A DNA stretch of 64,000 bases. Source: Didymella arachidicola (taxonomy: Eukaryota > Ascomycota > Dothideomycetes > Pleosporales > Didymellaceae). Under the pieces are notes generated by a model, which saw nothing but the letters and a program-made list of their open reading frames with translations, was not told the DNA's origin and did not search any database. Every line of letters starts with the position of its first letter. Position 1 is the stretch's first letter. Below, piece after piece: positions 8,856 through 17,835 of the stretch. The stretch is taken from positions 186,001-250,000 of the forward strand of contig CM049988.1 of NCBI GenBank assembly GCA_016630955.3, written 5' to 3'. The translations under genes were made by a program, and so were the position numbers.

Positions 8856-11108
8856 ATGAGTACTACCTCAGGATCCCGTGCTACCCCAAGCAACTCCAAC
8901 GCATCACGCCGTACGGCTGATGATGATCTCGACATGGACGAGGAGGCAGCGGCGCCTGCCCCTACCAGTGTTTACCCAGTGGCTAAACCCGAGGCCTTCG
9001 ATGGCACTCGCGACAAACTGGAAGACTGGCTCATAAAGTTCGATCTGTTTTTCATGTTCCAAGGAGAACGCATCCCAGAGGAGAAGCGTGTCACTTTTGT
9101 GAGCACGTTCATGAAGGATCGCGCGTTCACTTGGATCAAACCCTTTATTCGCCGTTACCACGACGGAGCAAGCAACTCAGCAGACATCGACCCATGGATC
9201 GAGGACTTCGATCTGTTCAAGGAACAGATTCGCCAAGTATTTGGAGTGCACAACGAACCAACCATCGCCCGACGCGAGATTCAGCGCATCCGACAAACTG
9301 CGTCCGCCGCCGACTACGCTGCTAAGTTTCAGCAAGTAGCTACGTTCACCGGCTGGGACGACGTTGCGCTGATGACCATGTTCAAACAAGGCCTTAAGCC
9401 CAAGGTCAAGGAAGAGCTCATGCGGACTGCCGCAGCTACCGATACCTTCGACGCGTTAGTAAACGAAGCAATCAGTATCGACGTCAAGCTCTACGACCTT
9501 CAACAAGAATTACGAGAGGACCCTCGTGTGCGAGCCGTGACTCAGGTCACTCGCCCACCCCAGACTCCACGCAACCAATGGCGCAACAACAACTACCGCC
9601 GTGGTCAACGTGGTGGCCTTTACCAAGCCAACATGGGACGCCGTGTCCACAACGATACGAACAGTGGATACTACGGTCCTGCAGCAATGGACCTCTCCAA
9701 CATTAACAAAGGACCTGAACGATGGAATGAGAAAAAGAAGGGTAGTAATAACCGCGGTGATAAGTCTTCAGTGACTTGTTACGGCTGTGGCAAGACAGGC
9801 CACTACGCCCGCGACTGTCGCATGAAGAACAAAGTAACCAGGCAGCTGAACATGCTGGCTCATGACGACAGCGGCGACCAAGAGTGGGAGGTCGTTACTG
9901 ATGAGATGGGACGTCTCATGGAAGACCCCACTTCCGGACTCGACAACGACTACATTGAGGAGTCCGATGAGGATGCTCCAAGCAAGCAAATCCGGTCACC
10001 AACACCCTACCCTAAGGAGGAATGGATCGACAACGATCCCCGCCGGCACCATGTGGTAGAGTGCGACATTAAGGACGGCAACATTATTGTCGGCAAACGA
10101 TACTACGATTCCTTTTTCCGGCTCAACGACAAGTACTATTCAAAGGAAGGGAAACGTTTAATTGTATGCGACAGAGCGCAACATAGTCAGGACATGATGG
10201 TCTCGCGCGACCAATCCACCCAGACTCCTGCTTTCCGAGAACCCAAAGCACCAACGATAAACTTGACCATCGTCAACAACATCCCAGAGCACAAGGGAGA
10301 AGCGTCCTCCGTCACTATTCAGACACCAAGCCTACAGGATGTCGAGTCTGTCCGTGATTGGATGACGGAAGAAAATATTCAACGATCAAGACGGTACTTG
10401 CTCGGTGACCCTGAAGCACTTGAGAGATTCGACCAACAGGTAGCCAACGCACAGAAGACTAACAAGGAATGGCACACGGAAGACTTTATCCGCTGGAAGA
10501 AAAGCAACTCTGCAACTCAGCAACAGCTGGACGACTACAACTTATACGCTCGAAGTCGAGACGAACCCGACTTCGACCGACAGCCCGCTTTGCCAACGTC
10601 GAGCTATACGTCGAAGCTGTTCCAGGATATTCGAAACCCGTACCATCCTCGACTACCACCTACGCAGTGCTACCATGAAGCCTGCGAAGACCACAGACAG
10701 TACAAACTGGACAGTGGATGGTTTCCGAGTAAGCCCGAGGGCTGCGAGGAATACTGGTGGGAATGTACGGATACCTATTGCGCAGAGCACTTGTGGGATA
10801 AGCGCACGAATCTCCACTTTCCAGGAATTGAATGTGTGGAAGACATATTCAACATGCACATGGTACAAAACGAAAGGTGCTACGGCCAAGAATGGGCTGA
10901 GTGTTTCCATCCGAAGTGCAGGGACCACGAGACACTAAAACGCCTGAGCGGTTTTATGCCCCAGGACGAGTCTTTTTTAGACATATGGCAAACAGACGCC
11001 AAGGACAACCCGGACGAGAGCTTTTTCTCAACGCAGTCCAGGGCTCCCGGAATCGACGTCAGGATTCCAATGAGGCCCAGTCCCTCATCAAATTCCCTGT
11101 CGTGCTAG
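8856..11108 (+). CDS. gag: Gag protein of gypsy copy B
   Basis: 750 residues from the first ATG (8856), eight bases after the primer site. An in-frame TTG at 8841 is part of the primer site and is not the start. It carries the same capsid region, Arg/Gly linker and CCHC knuckle (CYGCGKTGHYARDC, near residue 313) as copy A. The C-terminal 330 residues are rich in acidic residues, Trp, Cys and His (for example CYHEACEDH, WWECTDTYC, CFHPKCRDH), unusual for a Gag and suggestive of extra metal-binding knuckles. The last 200 bases overlap pol. Confidence 0.95.
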   Translation: MSTTSGSRATPSNSNASRRTADDDLDMDEEAAAPAPTSVYPVAKPEAFDGTRDKLEDWLIKFDLFFMFQGERIPEEKRVTFVSTFMKDRAFTWIKPFIRRYHDGASNSADIDPWIEDFDLFKEQIRQVFGVHNEPTIARREIQRIRQTASAADYAAKFQQVATFTGWDDVALMTMFKQGLKPKVKEELMRTAAATDTFDALVNEAISIDVKLYDLQQELREDPRVRAVTQVTRPPQTPRNQWRNNNYRRGQRGGLYQANMGRRVHNDTNSGYYGPAAMDLSNINKGPERWNEKKKGSNNRGDKSSVTCYGCGKTGHYARDCRMKNKVTRQLNMLAHDDSGDQEWEVVTDEMGRLMEDPTSGLDNDYIEESDEDAPSKQIRSPTPYPKEEWIDNDPRRHHVVECDIKDGNIIVGKRYYDSFFRLNDKYYSKEGKRLIVCDRAQHSQDMMVSRDQSTQTPAFREPKAPTINLTIVNNIPEHKGEASSVTIQTPSLQDVESVRDWMTEENIQRSRRYLLGDPEALERFDQQVANAQKTNKEWHTEDFIRWKKSNSATQQQLDDYNLYARSRDEPDFDRQPALPTSSYTSKLFQDIRNPYHPRLPPTQCYHEACEDHRQYKLDSGWFPSKPEGCEEYWWECTDTYCAEHLWDKRTNLHFPGIECVEDIFNMHMVQNERCYGQEWAECFHPKCRDHETLKRLSGFMPQDESFLDIWQTDAKDNPDESFFSTQSRAPGIDVRIPMRPSPSSNSLSC

Positions 11109-14100
11109 AAGGCACCAGGATGACGGCATTGTTGGACTCAGGAGCACAGAGCAACTACGTGTCTCAATCCGCTATCGCGCAAGCAGGCTTGCAGAAGCGA
11201 AGAAAGGAGGAACCATACCCTTTACGAGTAGCCAACGGAGAACCAATGCCAGGAGAGTCGACTGTGACCCACGAAGTGGTACAGCGACGTCTGAAAGTAT
11301 TCAACCACGAGGAACTGATAGACCTAGATGTTCTGGGAACGGCCGCCCACGATATCATATTAGGACTTCCTTGGTTAAGAGAGCACAATCCATGGATCGA
11401 CTGGAAGAACCAGCGAATAACGCTCACGTGTCACGGATCAGGTACACCCGGACAGCGACCCGCGCAGCTCACGACGCAGCTGGTGGATGAGAAGGAGATC
11501 AACAACATCTCTTCGAACAAGACGCGCCAAGTTAGAGCGGTCGACCGCGCAGATACCAACCAGCCCCAGGATCACAAAGCGACGGTTAAGGAGAACAGTA
11601 CAACTCCTGACATCCCGGATGAATACAGAGAGTTTATAGACCTCTTCCGCGATGAGAAGACTGCGAAGGCATTACCGCAGCACCAGGAATGGGACCACGA
11701 GATTAAGCTCGAGGAAGGCAAGAAGCCCCCATTCGGGCCAATATACCAGATGTCAGAAAAGGAACTTGAGGAGCTGCGCAACTACCTTAAGGAGAACCTC
11801 GACAAAGGATTCATTCGAGAATCAGAATCCCCAGCGGGATTTCCCGTTCTATTCGTACCAAAGAAAGATGGCAAGCTACGACCTTGCATCGATTACCGAA
11901 AGCTCAACGATATCACGATCAAGAATCGTTACCCGCTACCGAACATCAGCGAACTTCAGGATCGGTTAGCAGGAGCACAGTACTTCACTGCGTTAGACTT
12001 AAGAGGGGCGTACAACCTCATCCGCATGAAGGAAGGCGAAGAATGGAAGACGGCGTTTAGAACCCGTTATGGTCACTACGAGTATTTGGTTATGCCGTTC
12101 GGGCTCACCAACGCACCAGCGACATGTCAAGCCCTAATCAACAACGTGCTAAGGGCACACTTGGACATTACCGTGGTAGCGTACCTCGATGACATCCTAG
12201 TGTACAGTAAGACACTAGAAGAGCATGTCGAACACGTACGACAAGTGCTTGTCTGCCTAGGAGCAGCGCACCTACGCTTGAAACCCGAGAAATGCGAATG
12301 GCACAAGGAAGAAGTCGAGTTCCTAGGGTTTGTAGTAGGACGATATGGAGTCAAGATGAGCCAAGAAAAGATTCAGGTTGTGAAGGATTGGCCAACACCC
12401 AAAACCGTCAAGAATATTCAAGAGTTCCTTGGGTTTGTCAACTTCAACCGACGCTTCATCAAGGATTACTCCACGAAGGCCTTGCCGCTTACGAAACTTA
12501 CGCGGAAGGACACACCCTTCAAGTGGGGCGAGGATCAGGACAAAGCTTTCGAAACACTAAAGCAAGCCTGTGTAGATCCACCCACATTGGTTACATTTAG
12601 GAGCGGAGAGCCGCTGCGAATGGAAACAGATGCCTCAGATTTGGCATTAGGAGCATGCATTACACAAGAACGAGATGGTCAATGGCACCCGATTGCCTAC
12701 TATTCACGCAAGTTCTCAGGACCCGAAGAACGGTACGACGTACACGACAAAGAATTACTCGCGATCGTATCTGCCCTAGAACATTGGCGAGTCTACGCTG
12801 AAAGTTGTTCGGAACTTACGATCTACACGGATCACAAAAACCTGGTACACTTCACGACAACAAAGGTATTGAACAGGCGACAAGTACGATGGTCCGAGAC
12901 CCTCGGACAATATAAGTTCAAGATCCTCTATACACCAGGGAAGGACAACGGCAGAGCCGACGCGCTCAGCCGACGACACGACCTCGCAGGACCCAAGACG
13001 ATCAACGAATCAGCAATCCTTGGTATCAATAGCGACGGATCGTTAGGACCATCCCAGCAGCTCAACAATATGATGATAGTACGCCAAGAACATCATGTAC
13101 CATCACAGGTACCAGAGGAACTGGAAGAAGAAGTCATAAGTAGTCACCACGATGACCCGCTTCATGGACACCCCGGTATCACCAGAACAATGGAACTCAT
13201 CAAGAGACATTACGAGTTCCCGAACATGCGCGACAAGGTCGCCAAGTTCATCAAGAATTGCGTAAGCTGTCAGCAGAACAAACACAGCACGCACGCCAAG
13301 TATGGAGAAGCACAGGCAATGGAGCCGCCAACGGCACCATGGACGAACATCACGATGGATTTCGTTACACAGCTACCTGTCTCCAAGGATCCTGTAACAG
13401 GATACACCTACGACTCAATCTTCGTTGTAGTGGATCGATTCACGAAAGCCGCTGAGTTTGTGCCTTTCCGCCACAGCTACACTGCAGAGCAGCTCGCACG
13501 AGTGTATCTGGATAGGATTGTTCGACACCACGGCATTTCCGAATCAATCATCAGCGATAGAGACAAGTTGTTTACATCGAACTACTGGACCACGCTGTTA
13601 GCAGCTATCGGTACCAAGAAAAAACTGTCAACCGCGTATCATCCGCAGACGGATGGCCAAACGGAACGAGTGAACCAAACGATGGAGACGTACCTACGCA
13701 TCTACTGCAACCAGCAGCAAGATAACTGGGTTTCACTGCTACCTATGGCACAAATCGCGTACAACAACAAATTGTCGGAAGCAACAGGCGTAACGCCGTT
13801 CTTTGCAAACCACGGGAGACACCCAAATCTCTTTACCAGATCATTGGACAGTAACATTCAAACGGAATCAGCGATCAACTCAGTCGAAGCACTGAAGGAA
13901 GTACACAGAAAATCGCTCGATAACATCGCCAAAGCTCAGTCACAGAGCATCTCTTATGTTAACAAGAAACGAAAAACGGCGCCTCTGCTAAAGGAGGGGG
14001 ATAAAGTGTATCTCCTTACGAAAAACCTACGCACACGGCGACCAACGAAAAAACTGGACAAAGTTAAGGTCGGACCATTTTTCATTTCCAAGCAAATCAG

Positions 14101-14479
14101 CCCAGTCAACTATCGACTTGCGCTGCCTAAAGATGCGAAAATCCACCCAGTGTTCCACATCTCACTATTGGAACCAGCCGACCCCAGAACGCCGATCCAG
14201 CAAGACTTTCACTACCAGGCAGACGGCCAGGACGAGTGGGAAGTCGAGAAAGTAATCAAACACCGAAAAACCAAACAAAACAACGAATACCTAGTCAAGT
14301 GGTTAGGATACCCGGACTCGGAAAACACGTGGGAACCAGAAGCAAACCTCACGAACTGCCGCCAGTTGCTGACGCAGTATCGAAATTCTGTGGCCAGTAC
14401 GGCACAGGATCCACAGGGTTTCCAGCAAGAAAGTCAACAAAGAGTTGGTCAGACGAGAGACCAAAAGAAGAATCGTTAG
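10901..14479 (+). CDS. pol: Pol polyprotein of gypsy copy B
   Basis: About 1,190 codons, in the -1 frame to gag. From the 10901 codon: protease DSG at residues 79-81, RT YLDD at about 427-430, RNase H METDASD at about 573, integrase HHCC at about 755-790, integrase catalytic D at 819 (MDFVTQ), D at 884 (SDRDK) and E at 921 (GQTERVNQ), then a chromodomain at about 1112-1163 with NNEYLVKWLGY and NTWEP. It is probably made only as a Gag-Pol fusion by shifting at 10973-10979; the GTG at 10901 is an arbitrary ORF start. The 131 bases at its 3' end overlap the antisense ORF. Confidence 0.95.
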   Translation: MFPSEVQGPRDTKTPERFYAPGRVFFRHMANRRQGQPGRELFLNAVQGSRNRRQDSNEAQSLIKFPVVLEGTRMTALLDSGAQSNYVSQSAIAQAGLQKRRKEEPYPLRVANGEPMPGESTVTHEVVQRRLKVFNHEELIDLDVLGTAAHDIILGLPWLREHNPWIDWKNQRITLTCHGSGTPGQRPAQLTTQLVDEKEINNISSNKTRQVRAVDRADTNQPQDHKATVKENSTTPDIPDEYREFIDLFRDEKTAKALPQHQEWDHEIKLEEGKKPPFGPIYQMSEKELEELRNYLKENLDKGFIRESESPAGFPVLFVPKKDGKLRPCIDYRKLNDITIKNRYPLPNISELQDRLAGAQYFTALDLRGAYNLIRMKEGEEWKTAFRTRYGHYEYLVMPFGLTNAPATCQALINNVLRAHLDITVVAYLDDILVYSKTLEEHVEHVRQVLVCLGAAHLRLKPEKCEWHKEEVEFLGFVVGRYGVKMSQEKIQVVKDWPTPKTVKNIQEFLGFVNFNRRFIKDYSTKALPLTKLTRKDTPFKWGEDQDKAFETLKQACVDPPTLVTFRSGEPLRMETDASDLALGACITQERDGQWHPIAYYSRKFSGPEERYDVHDKELLAIVSALEHWRVYAESCSELTIYTDHKNLVHFTTTKVLNRRQVRWSETLGQYKFKILYTPGKDNGRADALSRRHDLAGPKTINESAILGINSDGSLGPSQQLNNMMIVRQEHHVPSQVPEELEEEVISSHHDDPLHGHPGITRTMELIKRHYEFPNMRDKVAKFIKNCVSCQQNKHSTHAKYGEAQAMEPPTAPWTNITMDFVTQLPVSKDPVTGYTYDSIFVVVDRFTKAAEFVPFRHSYTAEQLARVYLDRIVRHHGISESIISDRDKLFTSNYWTTLLAAIGTKKKLSTAYHPQTDGQTERVNQTMETYLRIYCNQQQDNWVSLLPMAQIAYNNKLSEATGVTPFFANHGRHPNLFTRSLDSNIQTESAINSVEALKEVHRKSLDNIAKAQSQSISYVNKKRKTAPLLKEGDKVYLLTKNLRTRRPTKKLDKVKVGPFFISKQISPVNYRLALPKDAKIHPVFHISLLEPADPRTPIQQDFHYQADGQDEWEVEKVIKHRKTKQNNEYLVKWLGYPDSENTWEPEANLTNCRQLLTQYRNSVASTAQDPQGFQQESQQRVGQTRDQKKNR
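10973..10979 (+). promoter_or_regulatory. Predicted -1 ribosomal frameshift heptamer (T TTT TTA), copy B
   Basis: In the Gag frame the codons are TCT TTT TTA GAC. The run forms the X XXY YYZ heptamer T TTT TTA, and shifting there joins ...DESFL to Pol RHMANRRQ. It lies in the 208-base overlap and is unchanged in all copies. I did not model a downstream pseudoknot. Confidence 0.7.
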
Positions 14480-14966
14480 CCTGTAACCAGCCAGGATCAG
14501 CCCAAGGAACGGAGATAAGGGGGCCGGTAGCGGTACTCGAACTTTCCGCCTCTTGCGCCTGGTCTTGCGCCTTCAGCAGCGCCAGATCACGACGTGCAAA
14601 TTGACGCTCACGACTCTCGAGTTCCAACAACTCACGCTTTGCGCGAGCCGCTGCGCTACTAGCCGCCGCCACCTCTTCCTCAAAACGAGCAAGCTCGAGC
14701 CGCTTTGCTTCTTTTTCTTTTTCAACCTTTTCCCATTCCTCTTCAGGAACGAACAAGCTACACTCTGCCTGTACCGAGATACAGCCAGCACATCGACCAG
14801 TGGCGGTATCGACGAAACACCGCATATCTTTCTGCTCACATCTTTCGCAACGAAACGCCATCTCTAATGAGCGCTCTTGGACACGACGCGCGCGGGCACG
14901 ACGTTCCGCAGTGGACGACTGCAGACGCGGGGCTCGGGGTTTTCGTGTTCCGGATTCCTTCGGCAT
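14349..14966 (-). CDS. Antisense zinc-cluster/coiled-coil protein, type B
   Basis: A 205-residue ORF on the strand opposite to gag-pol, lying mostly between pol and the 3' LTR. It starts MPKESGTRKP and has an Arg-rich stretch, then from about residue 36 the pattern CERC-x6-C-x8-CAGC-x6-C. This is CX2CX6CX8CX2CX6C, the spacing of fungal Zn2Cys6 DNA-binding domains. A Glu/Lys/Arg/Ala coiled coil follows (about 75-125), then an acidic, Ser/Pro/Trp-containing tail (WADPGWLQ...PVPYWPQ) that could be an activation or interaction region. The last codons are antisense to the chromodomain LTNC codons. The ORF differs strongly from A and C but is related to D. A regulatory role is inferred from the motif only. 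Confidence 0.72.
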   Translation of the reverse strand: MPKESGTRKPRAPRLQSSTAERRARARRVQERSLEMAFRCERCEQKDMRCFVDTATGRCAGCISVQAECSLFVPEEEWEKVEKEKEAKRLELARFEEEVAAASSAAARAKRELLELESRERQFARRDLALLKAQDQAQEAESSSTATGPLISVPWADPGWLQANDSSFGLSSDQLFVDFLAGNPVDPVPYWPQNFDTASATGGSS

Positions 14967-15080
14967 GGTTAGGGAGGCTATGGAACATCATAAGGAGCGA
15001 CCTACGAACAGTACTTATAAGAGGAAGACCTACCCTGCGACCCGCGGCACGGATAAACGATATATCGAGGACGATATGCT

Positions 15081-15096
15081 AGAAGGGGGGAGGTAG
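15081..15096 (+). other. Polypurine tract of copy B
   Basis: AGAAGGGGGGAGGTAG lies directly before the 3' LTR. This is the expected plus-strand primer, and it also lies upstream of the antisense ORF start. Confidence 0.75.
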
Positions 15097-15560
15097 TGTT
15101 ACGATCTCCGAAAGAACAGGTACTGATAGGAAGCGGGGTATCGCTTAGGATGACAGCGTGTCACGTGTCACGTGACTAACCACCTCGCCAAGAGCAACCA
15201 CCTTAAGATATGCAAGGTGGCAGACCACCACAAGGTGGCTACACCACCTGCAGAGTTACAGATGGTTAAGCTACTACGCGATGGTAGCAGCCAGATCTTA
15301 ATAGTATAATAGTACGTAGGAACACAACTCTTACAGTGTGTGTTCAATCCTAAGTTAAAGTTTGTCTTTGGATCTCAAACCCAACCTTCGAGCTAGACAG
15401 TCTACTCTGTACTACTCATCGTTACCCTGCTCTCAAGACTGACAGATCGTATCTGTACACCTTATTGCAACCAACCCCCTCGGCTTCCTGTCACCGTACT
15501 CATCCCTGAGAACCAATAGAATTAGTGCTTACGAGCTTTGCTTAAAGTACGACTTCAACA
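15097..15560 (+). repeat. 3' LTR of copy B (U3 type B)
   Basis: 464 bp, TGTTACG...CTTCAACA, followed by TSD CTATC. It matches the solo LTR at 15639-16102, and the LTR at 35574-36037 also shares its diagnostic differences. It is less like its own 5' LTR. Confidence 0.95.
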
Positions 15561-15638
15561 CTATCTCTAAGAACAGCTAGACTAATAATAAGCTTAGTTT
15601 TAACTAGTTAAAGCACTTTAATAGGTATATAAAGAAAC
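15561..15638 (+). pseudogene. Fot relic fragment between LTRs
   Basis: Continues the RIPped Fot relic interrupted by copy B: CTCTAAGAA-type sequence resembling 7279-7350. It resumes after the next solo LTR at 16103. Confidence 0.6.
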
Positions 15639-16102
15639 TGTTACGATCTCCGAAAGAACAGGTACTGATAGGAAGCGGGGTATCGCTTAGGATGACAGCG
15701 TGTCACGTGTCACGTGACTAACCACCTCGCCAAGAGCAACCACCTTAAGATATGCAAGGTGGCAGACCACCACAAGGTGGCTACACCACCTGCAGAGTTA
15801 CAGATGGTTAAGCTACTACGCGATGGTAGCAGCCAGATCTTAATAGTATAATAGTACGTAGGAACACAACTCTTACAGTGTGTGTTCAATCCTAAGTTAA
15901 AGTTTGTCTTTGGATCTCAAACCCAACCTTCGAGCTAGACAGTCTACTCTGTACTACTCATCGTTACCCTGCTCTCAAGACTGACAGATCGTATCTGTAC
16001 ACCTTATTGCAACCAACCCCCTCGGCTTCCTGTCACCGTACTCATCCCTGAGAACCAATAGAATTAGTGCTTACGAGCTTTGCTTAAAGTACGACTTCAA
16101 CA
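15639..16102 (+). repeat. Solo LTR, U3 type B, TSD GAAAC
   Basis: 464 bp with perfect GAAAC on both sides (15634-15638, 16103-16107). I saw no difference from the 3' LTR of copy B 78 bp away, so it is a recent insertion reduced by LTR-LTR recombination. Confidence 0.93.
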
Positions 16103-16644
16103 GAAACGTACTATTAGAGCCTACTATATACTTATTATTAATAGCTATAAGAGCTACAACTCTATAGGATTTACATAATACTATAAGGATTATAAGATTA
16201 TACTTTTATATATACCTCTACACTTATTATATCTCCTATAGCTACTTAATATAGGTTGTTTTACCCCTCTAAAGAAGGCGTATAGAGATAAGGTTAATAA
16301 GCTTATCTATAACTAGATTACCTATATTATAAAGTAGAAGTTTCTACTATGCTTTAAAGTAGCTTATAAGAAAACTATTACTACTAGTAATATCTAAGGA
16401 GGGTTCTAAGGGGCCGGATTAGTCCCTTTTAACCTAAAATAGGTTATATTAACCCTTAATATGAAGCTGCGCACTCTATTACTACTACTCTCTATAAATA
16501 ATAAGCCCTAGTAGTTATAAACCCTAAGTAATACCCTAGAATCTAAGTTGTAATTAACTCTAATTTAAGATAAGTATAGGAGGAAATAGGGTAGTTTACC
16601 TACCTCTGTTCTTAGTGCGATTAAGCACTATGTAAAGAGGGGAG
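16103..16644 (+). pseudogene. RIPped Fot/pogo transposase relic
   Basis: Degenerate coding sequence for the IDGHESHNS...DVGCF...PLKKAY part of a Fot transposase, followed by a partly GC-retaining C-terminal region (16380-16640). Many stops from C>T and G>A changes. Copy C is inserted at its right end. Confidence 0.65.
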
Positions 16645-17161
16645 TGTTGAAGTCGTACTTTAAGCAAAGCTCGTAAGCACTAATTCTATTGGTTCTCGGG
16701 GATGAGTACGGTGACAGGAAGCCGAAGGGGTTGGTTGCAATAAGGTGTACAGATACGATCTGTCAGTCTTGAGAGCAGGGTAACGATGAGTAGTACAGAG
16801 TAGACTGTCTAGCTCGAAGGTTGGGTTTGAGATCCAAAGACAAACTTGATAACTTAGGTTGAACACGAACTATAAGGGTTGTGTTCCTATATGCTATATA
16901 CTAAAGAGATATGCAGTGTGCTCAGTACCTGTAAGGTACTGATCATACTGATCGTTGATCTCACTGATCACTGATCGCACTGAGCACTGATCACACCGAT
17001 CATTGCCAAGACTTTTGATCAGTGTCACGTGACGTGATGTCGTTCGCAGAGTCGAAGCGTTGCCCTGTCTTTCCTTGTAGTTGCCCATGCTGCCAACTCC
17101 TGCTGTGCCGTACTGGGGTGTAATACTCGTTGTGATCCTTCGTGTTCCGCGGATCGTAACA
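16645..17161 (-). repeat. 3' LTR of copy C (U3 type C)
   Basis: 517 bp. U3 has a dense array of about a dozen TGATC/GATCA motifs between the TATATA region and the GTCACGTGAC box, plus GCCAAG. U3 outside the array is unrelated to types A and B, while R/U5 is shared. Confidence 0.95.
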
Positions 17162-17176
17162 CTATCCCCCTTCCGT
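17162..17176 (-). other. Polypurine tract of copy C
   Basis: Reads GGAAGGGGGATAG on the element strand, directly before the 3' LTR. Confidence 0.7.
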
Positions 17177-17247
17177 CTTAGCTTGGTCTCTCAAGCTGAT
17201 TCATATGACGTTGGCCCCGCCTCGTTCAACGGTAAGCTGCTTCGACA

Positions 17248-17835
17248 ATGCCTAAACAACCATCTGAGTCGAGCACAGTCCGCCGTCGCCGTCTATACGA
17301 ACTTGTTGAATCCTTCGGAGAAACCATGGTTCGAAAGTGTTCGACTTGTGACAAGCACAAGCGCGTGTGCAAGGTCCATATACGTTCGGGAAAGTGTAGT
17401 GAGTGTTTGAAACGTGGCCAGCGTTGCGACGTGCGCGTAACTCAGTCGGAGTTCACGCGACTCATATCGGAGAAAGAGAAGTTGCAGGCTCGGATAAAAG
17501 AAAGTCGTGAAGCGCAAAACGAGGCGCTCAAGGCCTCAGAGAAGGCGTTGGAAGAATTGCGAGTTGCACGCGCGCGCGAAGAGCGGTTGCGTCAACAAAT
17601 GGATTTGTTGGATCGTCGCGCCGAGGAAGCGATATCCGTGGAAGAGAGGAGTATAACGGAGCAGGAGTTGAGTGAGGGGACCATGACGTTCGATGGTCCC
17701 TCCGAGGGTATCGTGTTGTCGCCTAGTACCTGGGGCGCCTTTGAGGACTTGCCGCTGGACTACTGGCTGGACCCGAACGTGGCAGTGCCTGACTGGCCTG
17801 CTCAAATTCCTTCAACATCTGCTGGCAGTTCGTAA
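17248..17835 (+). CDS. Antisense zinc-cluster/coiled-coil protein, type C
   Basis: 195 residues, starting MPKQPSESS, opposite in sense to gag-pol of copy C. CSTC-x6-C-x8-CSEC-x6-C starts near residue 32, followed by a long Lys/Glu/Arg coiled coil (about residues 70-130) and an acidic tail with WGAFEDLPLDYWLDP, ending AGSS. The cysteine spacing matches type B exactly, and both begin Met-Pro-Lys, but I see almost no other identity. The six residues between Cys2 and Cys3 (DKHKRV), which in Gal4-type clusters contact DNA, differ from B (EQKDMR) and D (EEKNFR). The 3' end overlaps pol by 113 bases. Confidence 0.72.
   Translation: MPKQPSESSTVRRRRLYELVESFGETMVRKCSTCDKHKRVCKVHIRSGKCSECLKRGQRCDVRVTQSEFTRLISEKEKLQARIKESREAQNEALKASEKALEELRVARAREERLRQQMDLLDRRAEEAISVEERSITEQELSEGTMTFDGPSEGIVLSPSTWGAFEDLPLDYWLDPNVAVPDWPAQIPSTSAGSS

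Larger units (their letters stand above)
8373..15560 (+). mobile_element. Ty3/gypsy chromovirus, copy B, complete (TSD CTATC)
   Basis: A 7,188-bp element bounded by 466- and 464-bp LTRs and perfect CTATC duplications at 8368-8372 and 15561-15565. The order is LTR, self-priming site, gag, -1 shift, pol with chromodomain, opposite-strand zinc-cluster ORF, polypurine tract, LTR. The LTRs differ by a 2-bp indel and at least three substitutions, so the copy is not brand-new or its 5' LTR was converted by another copy. Confidence 0.97.

Noticed and set aside
11029..11036. Second T-run (CTTTTTC) in the gag-pol overlap as frameshift site
   Set aside because: The heptamer would be C TTT TTC, which does not fit X XXY YYZ, and it lies downstream of a better site.
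14553..15096. Plus-strand frames of 98-125 codons downstream of pol B
   Set aside because: They are antisense to the zinc-cluster ORF; the frames differ in C, where the region has other sequence.
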